DNA of 64,000 bases from Enterovibrio sp. JCM 19048 (GTDB lineage Bacteria; Pseudomonadota; Gammaproteobacteria; Enterobacterales; Vibrionaceae), in NCBI GenBank assembly GCA_001310415.1, contig BAXE01000005.1, positions 62,001 through 126,000 on the forward strand. Direction: 5' to 3'. Below the pieces are notes generated by a model. The model ran no database searches. It was given only the letters and a program-made list of their open reading frames with translations, and had not been told where the DNA came from. Shown here one piece after another: positions 40,635-52,462 of the stretch (the first letter of the stretch is position 1; every line of letters begins with the position of its first letter). A program made the position numbers and the translations under genes.

Positions 40635-43600
40635 ATGATTGCGATTTCTCCTGATGGAAAAGTTCGAACCCTGGAGACCAATGATTTCGCAGTCAATGGC
40701 GATATTCTGATTGCTTCCCGGAACGGATATTCCGAAGGGAATGCGGATTTGGCATTCTATCCCTCATTGTCATCCCAAACGACGGCATTTCTTGTCTCAA
40801 ACAGTCTTGTTATCCCTCTGTTCGAAAGCGATGCCATTGCCACTGTCAACCAGATGCTCAGCGAAAGTTCGCCCGCGGCCGGGATCCCTGATTCACCATC
40901 ATCTTTCCCCTCACCCTCCAAACAGAACCTGTCCTTTGACACGGAAGCGCCGGAAGTTAATGACCATACCCAGGTGCCGATGTTCGTTATTGAGGGATAT
41001 CTGAATTCCAGTTACTACCTGTCAGAGTTGATGGGTTTTGATACGACAGGGATTCAGAAAACCGTGACGCCGGAACAAATTGAAACCCTGCATACCATGC
41101 TGCCGATGGCGGATGTCGTCGATTTAGACAGCACGGCCAACAGCGTGAGTGAAAACGCGAAAATTGGTGACACCATTGGTATTCAAGTCGGCAAGGCGTT
41201 TGAAGATGGGCGGGGGGATATTACCTACTCGCTGACCGATGATGCTGGCGGCCTGTTTGCCATCGACCCAGTCAGCGGTGAAATCACTGTCGCCGGGAAC
41301 CTGGATTATGAAACTGCCAGCAATTACACCATTGAGGTCACGGCCACTTACCCTGACAACCAAACAAAGACAGAAACCTTCTCGATTTCGGTAACTAACA
41401 ATTCTCCTGCTGAAGGGGACAGTGACAACGCAATTTCCGCTATCGACACACTGGGGGCAGGGGTTGGTACGGTTAATGAAAGCGCAGCCAACGGCACATC
41501 AACAGGGCTGGTTGTTTCTGCCACTGATGCAGACGGCGATAGAGTGACCTACAGCTTGCTGGATGATGGTGACGGTGCGTTCACCATTGACCGGATAGCG
41601 GGGAGGTGACTGTCGCTGACAGCGCAAAGCTGGATTATGAATCCTCTACCACGAAGACTATCGTGGTGCAGGCAACATCAACTGATGGCAGCACATCGAC
41701 CCAAACCTATTCCATCAACCTGATTGACGACACCAGCGAGTTCTCTACCTCTGCGATTTCAGATGCAGATGCCAGTGCAAATGGGGTGTCGGAGAGTGCA
41801 GCGGTTGGCGCTTCCGTGGGGATCACCGCCCATGCCACCGACGGTGACGGCACAGACACGGTGACCTATTCGCTTTCCAACAGTGCAGGCGGCCTGTTTG
41901 CGATTGACCCGAATACTGGCGAAGTGACCGTGGCGAGCGCGCTGGACTACGAAACCGCCACGTCCCACACCATTACGGTGGTGGCGACGTCAACCGATGG
42001 TTCTACTTCAAGCCAGAGTTACACCGTCAACCTGAGCGATGATAACAGCGAGTTTTCCGTCAGCAGTGTGTCTGACGCCAATACCGCTGCCAACACGGTT
42101 TCTGAAAGTGCCACGGTGGGTAGTAGCGTCGGCGTGACCATGTCGGCAACAGACAGCGATGGGACTGACACCGTCACTTACTCGTTAACAGATGACGCCG
42201 GTGGCCTGTTTGCGATCAATTCAACCACCGGTGAGGTGACTGTGGCGGGTGCGCTGGATTATGAAACGGCGACCTCCCATACCATTACGGTGAAAGCGAC
42301 ATCGACGGATGGATCTACTAGCACTGAAACCATCACGATCAATGTCAGTGATGACAACAGCGAGTTCTCTACCTCTTCGATTTCAGATGCAGATGCCAAT
42401 GCAAATGGGGTGTCGGAGAGTGCAGCGGTTGGCGCTTCCGTGGGGATCACCGCCCATGCCACCGACGGTGACGGCACAGACACGGTGACCTATTCGCTTT
42501 CCAACAGTGCGGGTGGCCTGTTTGCGATTGACCCGAACACTGGCGAAGTGACCGTGGCGGGCGTGCTGGACTATGAAACCGCCACGTCCCACACCATTAC
42601 CGTGGTGGCGACTTCTACAGATGGCTCTACTTCCAGCCAGAATTACACCGTTAACCTCGGTGATGACAACAGCGAGTTTTCCGTCAGCAGTGTGTCTGAC
42701 ACCAATACCGCTGCCAACACGGTTTCTGAAAGTGCCGCGGTGGGCAGCAGCGTCGGCGTGACCATGTCGGCAACAGACAGCGATGGCACAGACACCGTCA
42801 CTTACTCGTTAACGGATGATGCCGGTGGCCTGTTTGCGATCAATTCAACCACCGGTGAAGTGACCGTCGCCGGTGCGCTGGATTATGAAACGGCAACGTC
42901 ACACACAATCACCGTGAAAGCCACGTCCAGCGACAGTTCAAGCAGCACTGAAATCATCACAATCAATGTCAGTGACGACACCAGCGAGTTCTCGACATCG
43001 GCAGTTTCAGATGCAGATACCAGTGCCAATGGGGTGTCTGAGAGTGCGGCAGTCGGCGATTCGGTGGGGATCACCGCCCATGCGACCGACGGAGACGGTT
43101 CAGACACGGTGACCTATTCGCTGTCCAACAGTGCAGGCGGCCTGTTTGCCATTGACCCGAACACTGGCGAAGTGACCGTGGCGGGCGCGTTGGATTACGA
43201 AACCGCCACGTCCCACACCATTACCGTGGTAGCGACGTCAACCGATGGCTCCACTTCCAGCCAGAATTACACCGTTAACGTTGGTGATAACAACACTGAA
43301 TACAGCATAACCGCCGTTTCAGATACGGATAGCGGTGCGAATAGCGTGACAGAAAACGCCGCTGTCGGAACGCCTGTGGGGATTACTGCCCGTGCTTCAG
43401 ATAGCGACGGCAGCGATACCATTACCTATTCGCTTTCCAACAGTGCAGGCGGCTTGTTTGCCATTGACCCGAGCACAGGGGAAGTGACCGTGGCGGGTGC
43501 GCTGGATTATGAAACCGCCACATCCCACACCATTACTGTGGTGGCGACCTCGTCAGACGGTACCTCGACCAACCAGAATTACACGATTTCGGTGCTCGAT

Positions 43601-46600
43601 CAGGCGACTGACAAAGCACTCAGCATCAATGAAGACAGCGCACACGTTTTCACCTCGGCCGAGTTAGTCGGGGCATCTGCTGTTTCCGGCGGGGAAGTGA
43701 AAATCACCTCGTTGCCCGCGGATGGCCTGATTGAATACTTCGATGGCAGCAGTTGGGGGGCGGTGACATCGGGACAAGCCATCACACTTGCCGATATTGA
43801 TGCCGGAAAGCTCCGCTACACACCGGACGCGAATGAGAGTGGCTCAGATGCCTATGGCACTTCGGGAATGGGTGATCAGAAAGAAGATTATGCGGCGTTT
43901 GACTACGAACTGCTCAATAGTTCAGCCAGGCCGCTCGAAGATTTCACCCTGACCGTTGATGTGGTGCCGGTGGTCGACGGTGCCAGCATCAACAATGCCT
44001 CCAGCGGTGGAAGCGGTAATGAGGATACGGCGATTTCCATTGCTCTTCCGGTTGTTACCCAAACCGATACGGACGGATCTGAAACCCAGAAGCTGGTTTT
44101 TAAAAACTTACCGGTAGGGTCGGTATTGAGTGATGGAACCAACACGTTTACGGCAACATCCAGCGTGAGAACCGTTGATATCACAACATGGAGCGCAGGC
44201 TCGCTCACTTTCACGCCACCACTGAACTATAACGGTTCCCTGAATCTCGATTTGGACGTTATCTCGACGGAAACGGCAACCGGAAGCACGACGACACAGT
44301 CAGTCACCTTGCCTGTCACCGTGGCTGCGGTGGACGATTTGTCACAGATTTCCGGTGATACAACCGGCTCCGTCAATGAAGGGGATGTTGGGGATACCAT
44401 TACAGCAACAGGCACCCTGACGGTCTCCGACGTGGATGGCGACCCTGTCACCATTCCTGACGGCAACCAAACTGGCACCTACGGCAGTTTTTCGGTGGTC
44501 AACGGTGCGTGGACATATACCGTCAACAATGCCGCGGCGGACAGTCTGGATGCAGGAGACACTGTGACCGATACCTTCACGGTAACCGCGTCAGACGGCT
44601 CCACAGAGACAGTGACGATTACCCTGACCGGGACAAATGATGGTTCGCAAATTTCGGGCGTTTCTTCTGGCAGCGTCGATTTATCTGGCTTTACCATCGA
44701 CGGATGTGGGGGATCGATTTCCGCAGATGGTACGTCAACCAGTTATGCGAGTAACAGGGCATGGATAACGACCACGACCACCATAGATGGTATTCCATAC
44801 ATGATATCCATGGTATTTGGTGTCGATGGTCGGGTATTTGTTTACCGAATTGAAAATGATGGTTCGATGACGGAAACGGAACGTCTTTTTTACGACGACA
44901 GTGAAGGTAGTGTGACCACCACGACCCAAGGTGATATTACTGCGTCTATTCAATCTGCAGGGTATTCAATCGCCGCATTGGGCAACGGTTTGATTAATTC
45001 AGTGGTATCAGATATCGATGGTCAGCCAACCCTGCTCCTTACGTCGACAAACAACGGATCAGTGACTGCCTGGACCATTGGCAAGGATGGCTCGTTGCAG
45101 TTCAATGGTGGTATCACAGAATTTGGCAGTCCCAGCGCTTCTGTTCGGGATGGTGTGGTCGGGAACAACGTCGTCTATGAAGGTGATGACGGCACGGAAT
45201 ATGTGTATGTTTGTCGCCCCGATGCTGATCGGATCGATATTTTTACGTACGACCCATCGACAGGTGCAATGACGCTGGTTGGCAGTAGTGCCTCGCTCGA
45301 TAGCATCTCTGATCTGGCCGTTACAAACGTGGACGGGAATACCTATCTAGCCAGTATCAATGACAACACAATCTCCATCTATTCGGTAAATAGTCTTGAT
45401 GGCAGCTTGAGTTTACTGGCTAACGAATCGGTTACGATTGCAACATCAGGGACACGCAGTGCGACTGTCGAGTTTTATCACACTTCAGATGGACGGACGT
45501 ATCTCATTGCCAGCGGCTCCTATACGGACGTTGCGTTTATGTATGAAGTTGCCTCTGATGGAACCTTGACCCTGAGTGACAGCATGACTGATCGCGGGGC
45601 TTATATCACTACGGTCAGTTACATTGACGATGAGCCTGTGTTTTTAGCCGTCAATGACTCAGGTGGAATAGATATATTTACGATCTCACAAAGTGGTGAG
45701 TTTGTACTTCAAACGACTGTTGCTGGTTCATACGATTCGAAGTCAAATCCCTCCATCGTACAAACCCCTGATGGCAGTTATTACCTTATTTTGGGTGACG
45801 GTGATGTGTCCAGCGTGAAACTGGATATTGGTATTTCAAGCCGCCTTACAACATCAGGGACACTGACTATCAGTGATGTGGATCAAGACGACAGCCCTAC
45901 ATTTGCCAACACAACGATAGCGGCATTTACGGTACATTTACCCTAACCAACGGCAGTTGGGAATACGTCTTGGACCGTGAAAAAGCCCACACCCTACCAG
46001 AAGGCCAAACCGCACAGGACGACTTTACCCTTACTGCCAGCGATGGCTCGACCCAGACGATTAGCATCACAGTCAGTGGGGCAGACATTCCGCAGTTTAA
46101 CCACCTGTCGGTGATTTCAGGCGACACAACAGGGGCGGTGATTGAAGGAGATCCCGGGGATGTTATTACGGCAACGGGCACGTTAACCGTCGCAGATGCT
46201 GATGGAGACGCAGTGACCATCCCTGATGGCACGTACACGGGTGATTACGGCAGTTTATCGCTGGTCAGCGGCGTATGGACTTACACGGTGGACAATGCAG
46301 CCGCTGACAGTCTGGATGCCTGGGATACCGTCGTTGAAACCTTCACCATTTGGGCATCGGACAATGCTTCCCAGACAATCACTATCACCTTAACGGGGAC
46401 AGATGACGGCGCACAAATCGCGGGTACGACCACCGGAAGTGTCGACGTAGATGGTTTCAATATCGACCCTGATTCAACTGGCTCTGTCACCGTAGATGGC
46501 ACGACAACGGACAGGGGATACAACGGTGCCTGGCTAAGCACCACGACAACGGTCGATGGTGTGCCGTATCTGATTTCTATGGAGTGGGGCACTGGCGGTA

Positions 46601-49600
46601 CCACCACGATCTACCGTATTGGCAATGATGGATCCCTGATAGAAACCGACCGCATTACCTACAATTCCAGCACAGGGAGTGTTTACTCCTCCTCTCAGGG
46701 TGACATTACGTCAGACATACAAGCGGCAGGTTACTCAACATCTGCATTGGGGCACGGGCTCAGCCAGTCATCAGTGTCCGATATTGATGGACAGGCGACT
46801 TTGTTCCTGACATCTGAATTCAGTGGCTCGGTCACCGCTTGGGAAATAGGAAGCGATGGCACGCTGAGTTTTAACGGTGGTATCACCGAATATGGCGGCG
46901 CAAATGAAACGATCAGGGATGGCACCGTCAGGGACAACGCCGTCTATGAAGCAGATGATGGCACGGAATACATGTATGTCACCCGCCCAGAAGCCGACAG
47001 GATTGATATTCTCACCTACGACCCTGCTACGGGTGCAACCACCTTTGTCGGGAGTAGTAGCTGGGCATCTGAGGAGGTTTACAGCCTTGATATCATAACC
47101 ATTGGGGGGACAACCTACCTTGCCAGTGCAGGCTATGACCGTGTCACGATCTACTCGATAGACAGCACCGACGGAAGCCTGAATTACGTTGATAGTGAAG
47201 TGAACAACCTGGTAGTGGCGGGTTACTACGATTCAACGGTGCAGTTTTGCCAGACCGCCGATGGGCGCACTTATGTGATCGTTTCTGGCTCTTCCAGCAG
47301 CTCGACATATCTTTACGAGGTTGACGCCAATGGCAATTTGACGTTGTCTGATACTGTGTCGGGTGGCGTTTATCAATCATCCATCAGTTATATCGATGGA
47401 GAACCGGTATTGATACTGCCAAACGCCGGCGGTGGTGTGGACTTGTACACCATATCGCAAGGCGGTGACTTTGTTTTCCAAACCACGGTGACGGGCGTAA
47501 GCACCGATTTCACCCAACCAACCATTGTAAGAACGGAGAATGGCAGCTATTACCTTATTGACGGCGAGTGGAATTTGTCCAGCGTGAAACTGGACTTCGG
47601 TACGTCAAGTTTGTTGACCGCATCAGGCTCAATCACGATTAGCGACGTTGACCAGGATGACGCGCCAACGGTGCCTGATGCAACAGTGGAAGGGCAGTAC
47701 GGTACGCTGACCCTGACCAACGGTAATTGGGTTTACGAGTTGGACAGGTTCAAAGCGCAGACCGTAGCTGATGGGGAAACGGCGCAAGACATTATTACCC
47801 TCACCGCCAGCGATGGCTCAACCCATACAATAACCATCACGGTCAGCGGTGCTGATATTGCGCCAGTAGCGGAAACCCATGACGTTGGTGAAATTACCGA
47901 TGCGACGTCATGCAAAACCTCACGGGTGACAAGAATTCTGGCTATGTATTTTTGAAGGCTCAGGCTACGGATGAAGACGGTGACTCGGTCACCTATAGTC
48001 TGACTGACGACCATGGCGGCGCTTTCTATATTAACGCAAGCACCGGTGAGGTTTACCTTATCAATCCATCGCTTGTTGATGCCTCGACGAACCCACAAGT
48101 GACCATTGAGGTAACGGCCACTTCTTCGGATGGCAGCACATCGGCAAAAGAATTTACGATAGATGTTACGGCGGAAACGGACGGTTCGAATATCGGCGCG
48201 ATCACCGATACAGACTCAGGTTCAAACACCGTTAGCGAAACGGCGGTTAATGGAACGTATACGGGTCTGACAGCCAATGCTGATCCAGAGGGCATCGGCA
48301 GCTGGATAGACAGCACCGAAGTACGGTGGCATGGGCATGGTGGTACACATGTCACAGGGATTCATGCCAACGGCATACCTTCTGGTGCAACGGTGAACTT
48401 TTATCTGGGGAATACGCTGATATCCTCTGTTACCGCAACCGGGGGTACGGTTTACGCCACAGGCGCAAATTACAATCAGGAAATCACCAACGGCACAAAT
48501 GTCTGGGCGACGGTGACGTATGACGGACAGACTTCAAATGTAGCCAGCGGCCTTCATTATCAGGATCCTTATAACAACTATCCTATTTCCTTCTCCACCT
48601 CTAAGGACTCCGTCACTTATTCGTTAACTGACGATCACAACGGCGCATTTCAAATCAATTCGAGTACAGGGCAGGTCACCGTCAGGGATGCCACCAAACT
48701 CGACTACGAAACCGACCCTAACCCAACCGTCACAGTGAGGGCGGTGGACACTCAGGGTAATGTTTCTATAAAAACATTCGGGATCGCTTTGCAGGATGAC
48801 TATGTCGCAGTCGCTGACAGCTATTCCACCACAGAAGATACCAAACTCACCGTCAATGCTGCCTCGGGGCTTCTGAGCAATGACACTGGCGATACCAATA
48901 AGTCGATTGAGATTGCCACCGATGCTTCCGGCGAAAATGCCGCTTTGGTAACGTCTTCCACGACGTTTACCACCACGCTTGGCGGAACAGTAACTATTAA
49001 CCAGGATGGCTCGTTTGACTATATCGCCCCTGTGTTAGATCACAGCAGCAGTGCAACAGTCGACGACAGTTTTTACTACCGTCTGGGAGATGGCAGTTGG
49101 GCACAAGTGACGTTAAGTGTGGCTGATCAGGATGTCACTGCGAATGACGACACTGACAGCGTGGGCACACAAGGCACCATTTACGGTAACGTGATTACGG
49201 ACTCTGGCGGCACTGACTCTGCCGCGTCAGACGCCAAAATCACCTCGGTGCTTTACGATGGCACCACCTATTTTGTGTCTGGGGCAACCTCCATCGTCGG
49301 GGCGTTGGGTACGCTGGTTATTAACCCCGACGGCAGCTATACCTATCAATCCTCTGCGACAGGTTCTGGTCCGTTTACCAACGAAGTGTTCACTTACACT
49401 TTGGGTGATGACGACGGCGATACTGATACCGCCGCACTCACTATTTCCCACGATACCAGCATGACAGCAGTCGCTGAGGTGGTGTCTGTTTATGAATCCA
49501 GCCTCGTATACGGCTCGGAATATGGCAACAACCTGCATTACCGCGTGGGAAATGTGTTGGATAACGACATGGGGCTCACCGGGGATGCGCAGATCACTGA

Positions 49601-50363
49601 TGTGGTCTGGGGCGGCGTAACTTATAACCCAGATGCCAATGGCATTATTGATGTCGTGACAGATCATGGTGATTTTAAGTTATACACGCAGGATTACGGC
49701 GTTCACCGCGCCGGTGAATACCAGTTTATCCTTGAGCATGCGAGTGATGGCACAAACGAAACTGAGGTCTTCACCTATTCGGTCAGCAATGCGACAGAGA
49801 CGGTCAGCTCCACGGTGACCGTTTCGATTGTCGACGACCCCATCATTTCGCTGGTCGGCTTTACAGGCGATGACACCTTAACCGGCAGCGCGATTGATGA
49901 AGTGATTGTCGGTGGCTCAGGCAGTGACACACTCAGCGGCGGTGGGGGATTGGATACCCTGGTGGGTGGTATTGGCGATGATATTCTCACCGGTGGTTCA
50001 GGGTCAGATACCTTTAAGTTCCTGCATTCGGATGTGGAAGGTCAGACCGGCATTACTGTCGATCATATTACCGATTTTGACATGAGCACGGATGTGCTTG
50101 ATTTGTCCGATTTGCTTCAGGATGAAAGCGAAGCCACACTCGATTCCTATCTCCAGTTCCTTGACGATGGCAGCGGCCATGCGGTGCTTTCAGTGTGCAG
50201 TCACGGAGACGGGCATGTCGACCAGCAAATCGTGTTTGATAGCCTGAGTGTGGCGGATATGGCGGCGGCGTATTCTATCGACACCACGGGACGCACCGAC
50301 GGTGAAGTGAGCAGCATGGTAATTACGTCCATGCTTATTCAGGCTCAGCTTCACGTCGATTAG
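40635..50363 (+). CDS. Giant type I-secreted RTX/VCBS/cadherin-repeat adhesin with nested beta-propeller modules (three frame breaks)
   Basis: One polypeptide of about 3,240 residues is recovered after adding single bases near 41590 (C run), 45925 (G run) and 47910. There is no Sec signal; residues 1-155 are a unique head. Eight cadherin-like repeats of ~104 residues follow (41120-43600), with DxD-type calcium sites and 'GLFAIDPNTGEVTV'. Two Ig-like domains come next (43600-44335), then VCBS repeats. Two of the VCBS repeats contain a ~390-residue seven-bladed propeller-like insert. More cadherin/VCBS domains lie at 47875-49840. Residues encoded at 49850-50010 are RTX nonapeptides ('GGSGSDTLSGGGGLDTLVGG'), and the tail ('SDTFKFL...ITDFDMSTDVLDLSDLL') is a VCA0849-type secretion signal. 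It is probably a surface or biofilm adhesin. No type I transporter genes adjoin it. Confidence 0.88.
41745..43310 (+). repeat. 624-bp tandem superrepeat in the adhesin gene
   Basis: Pairs of cadherin-like repeats alternate between type A ('LSNSAGGLFAIDPNTGEV') and type B ('LTDDAGGLFAINSTTGEV'). The A-B pair recurs exactly every 624 bp: equivalent codons are at 41753, 42377 and 43001. Copies 1 and 2 are nearly identical at the DNA level over long stretches, the third has diverged more. Copy number may be mis-assembled or variable between strains. Confidence 0.85.
44342..47875 (+). repeat. Two-copy 1,767-bp duplication (VCBS repeat plus propeller-containing VCBS repeat)
   Basis: The unit beginning 'ISGDTTGSVNEGD' at 44342 recurs at 46108 as 'ISGDTTGAVIEGD', allowing for the missing base near 45925. 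Each unit of ~589 residues has one ordinary VCBS repeat and one VCBS repeat split by a propeller-like insert. The two copies have clearly diverged in sequence but keep the same blade order, so this is an older duplication than the 624-bp repeats. Confidence 0.8.
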
Positions 50364-50370
50364 CAGCGGG

Positions 50371-51802
50371 TTACATGCTCATCCCCATGCCCGCGTTGCT
50401 TTTTTGCCAACCTGATAGAACCAGAAGGAAAGGGGAATAAAGATAAGGTTCATCACTGTAGTGAAGTTCCAGCCAAACCCATCTTGAATCAAAGGACGCA
50501 AGTTATCACTGGAAACCGCAACACCAAAGCCGGTGAATATGGCGTCGATGGCCAGCCCGGTAAAGACGATACCGGCGAACAACAGGCCGACAATCCACTT
50601 GGTAGGGCGATTGCCGTAGTAGCGCTGGTAGACGCGGATCATAGGGATGGTCAGCACATCAGCCAGAATGAAACCAATCACCCCACCGAATGAAATGCCA
50701 CCGTGCCAGAGAGCAGCTGCCAGCAGCAGGTTACCGACTGAGCAGACGTAAGCAATCATGGCAACAAACACGCCAATCACCACGTCAATAAAGGAGTGGA
50801 GGAAAGCAGGCAGCGCCGTATCGTTGCTGATAAACAGGGTGCGCCAGCCATCCATGGGCACAATCGCGATCAGCAGCGATGACACTACAACACCAATCAG
50901 GATCTCTTTGCCGATCATGCCAATGTCCATGTGGAAGAAGCTGGCGGCTTTGGTGATTTTGGCCTTGGTGGAATCATCGTCTTGTGCATTGGCGCTATTT
51001 TCCATATGCATGTGATCATGACCACCGTGACCAGCGCCTCCTGACATGTCCATCCCACAGTCTGCATGTTCCATTTCCACATGATGATGCTCATGGGCGT
51101 CTTCGGCGACATGCTTCATGTCCATATGATCATGGTGTTTCATACCCTGATGCTCGTGATGCTCGTGATGCTCGTGATGCTCGTCGGAACCGTGCTCCAT
51201 ATGCATATGGTCATGGCCTTCATGGTGCATGTGAGCATGGTCATGGGCACTGTGATCCATCGCCATATGGTCGTGACCGGAAGAGCCTGACATATCCATA
51301 CCGCAATCGCTCATAGCAGCTGCCTGTGGCTTTTCCTCTCCCGCGACTTTTTCCCTTAACTCGGCTTCGACATCTTTCGGGAAGAACCGCTCGAACAGGA
51401 AAGCGACAGTCATGATAAGAATCAAGCCGCCAATCACTTCGCCCCAGAAGAAAGTCCAGCCAAGCAGGGCAACCAGCACAATAAACATTTCAACAATCAG
51501 GTTTGTGCTGGAAACCAGAAACGCCATGGCATTTGCAGCGTGGATTTTTTCATGATCAAGGTATGCGACATGGAAGCTGCGGCATAAGAACAGGAAGACG
51601 AAACCACACCAAGCAGTGTGGTGAACGTTAGGCTTCGTGGGCTGGTGTGACCAAGATGCTTGACCACCGTATCCATAGGAAGAAGATGCCGGATAAACGC
51701 TGACAGCATCAAACCAAAGGCCAGGGGCCAGTATATTTGCCAAATCATATTGAACAGCACATCAATGATATGTAGGAAAAAGTTGTCGCTTCCGCCGCTC
51801 AT
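50371..51802 (-). CDS. ArsP/YraQ-type permease with a His/Met-rich metal-binding-like loop (frame breaks)
   Basis: The protein belongs by appearance to the UPF0718/DUF318 permease family. It has helices including 'MIWQIYWPLAFGLMLSAFI' and 'FTTLLGVVSSSCSYAAASMS' (a cysteine motif shared with ArsP-type proteins), then 'LALLGWTFFWGEVIGGLIL'-like segments. A ~110-residue cytoplasmic or periplasmic loop (50985-51314) with ~32 His and ~16 Met follows, including two DCGMDMSG motifs. Four C-terminal helices come after it. Breaks lie near 51520 and 50400; the corrected C-terminus ends NAGMGMSM at 50371. Metal transport (copper or similar) is inferred from the loop alone. The gene converges on the adhesin with a 7-bp gap. 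Confidence 0.78.
51151..51185. repeat. 9-bp microsatellite coding for His-His-Glu runs
   Basis: TGCTCGTGA is repeated in tandem nearly four times within the permease loop and encodes a run of EHH triplets. Such tracts can change length by slippage in steps of three residues without loss of frame. Confidence 0.75.
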
Positions 51803-52136
51803 GGGAGAGATCCTTACTGTTAGCTGAGCCGTGTCGAAACAGGCCTTTTAAGATCTTTTACTCTAGCGGTTGCTAATAGAGGGATGTGTATCGAATAAGG
51901 AGCAGACGGTATAAATAATGCTGACGTAATAACATGTAACTTGGTAATCGGTGAAATATCCAGCAAAGGCTCTTTAAATCAGCGTTTGGGCGTGAAGTCC
52001 GGCACTAAATCAAGGCGACGTTATATTTTCCTGAAAGCCAGTCGGTAGACTGAAGCCAACGCATAAATATTGGGTTTGCCATTCGCCATTCAAATGCAAA
52101 GGCAGGCAATGAAAGATAAATGAAAGGGGCAATTCA
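51803..52136. other. Intergenic region between the permease and the winged-helix gene
   Basis: These 334 bp separate two divergent genes and presumably hold both promoters. I see no convincing operator, hairpin or coding frame. GAAAGGGG at about 52122-52128 is a good ribosome site for the TTG start at 52137. Confidence 0.5.
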
Positions 52137-52430
52137 TTGGATAAACCAAGTAAGACAAAAACCAGCTTTTACCGCCGCTTGCTGGTCGCTCACCTGATCG
52201 AATCCGGTGTGAATACGGTACCGGCTATTATGATCGAAACAGGAATGCCGCGCCGTACCGCGCAAGACACTATCGAGGCGCTGGGTGAGTTGGATATCGA
52301 CGTGGAGTTTGTCGGTGCTAACAAAAACGGCGGCTACACCCTGAAAAGCTGGGGTGCCATCAACAAAACTTGGGTAAAAAAGCACCTTGATGACATCAAA
52401 ACCCTGCTGGACTATCCCCTCAATTTCTAG
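52137..52430 (+). CDS. Small winged-helix DNA-binding protein (HTH_43-like)
   Basis: The 97-residue product has 'SFYRRLLVAHLIESGVNTVPAIMIETGMPRRTAQDTIEAL' (here in two motif halves: a helix, then a helix-turn-helix with MPRRTAQD as recognition segment). A wing with 'FVGANKNGGYTLKSWG' and a final helix follow. The size and order match the winged-helix family PF09904, whose role is not well known. The TTG start at 52137 is supported by AAAGGGG nine bases upstream. The gene converges on the chemoreceptor; relic inverted-repeat ends lie between the two. Confidence 0.75.
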   Translation: MDKPSKTKTSFYRRLLVAHLIESGVNTVPAIMIETGMPRRTAQDTIEALGELDIDVEFVGANKNGGYTLKSWGAINKTWVKKHLDDIKTLLDYPLNF

Positions 52431-52461
52431 GGTCAACAGCCCCTAGGGTCAGCAGACCCTA
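52428..52461. repeat. Tandem relics of the inverted-repeat element ends, acting as a likely shared terminator
   Basis: GGTCAACAGCCCCTA and GGTCAGCAGACCCTA lie head to tail and match the right end of the elements at 1954-2219 and 7875-8138. The second copy alone folds as AGGGTC-AGCA-GACCCT. They start at the stop of the winged-helix gene and end two bases before the chemoreceptor stop, so they occupy the whole convergent junction. Confidence 0.7.
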
Positions 52462-52462
52462 A

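Noticed and set aside
41124..43107. Antisense frames in the adhesin repeats
   Set aside because: They recur with the 624-bp repeat and arise from its composition; none has a start signal or a domain.
41745..43310. Tandem repeats considered as a CRISPR or minisatellite array
   Set aside because: The repeats are 624 bp long, lie in one coding frame and have no unique spacers; they encode cadherin-like domains.
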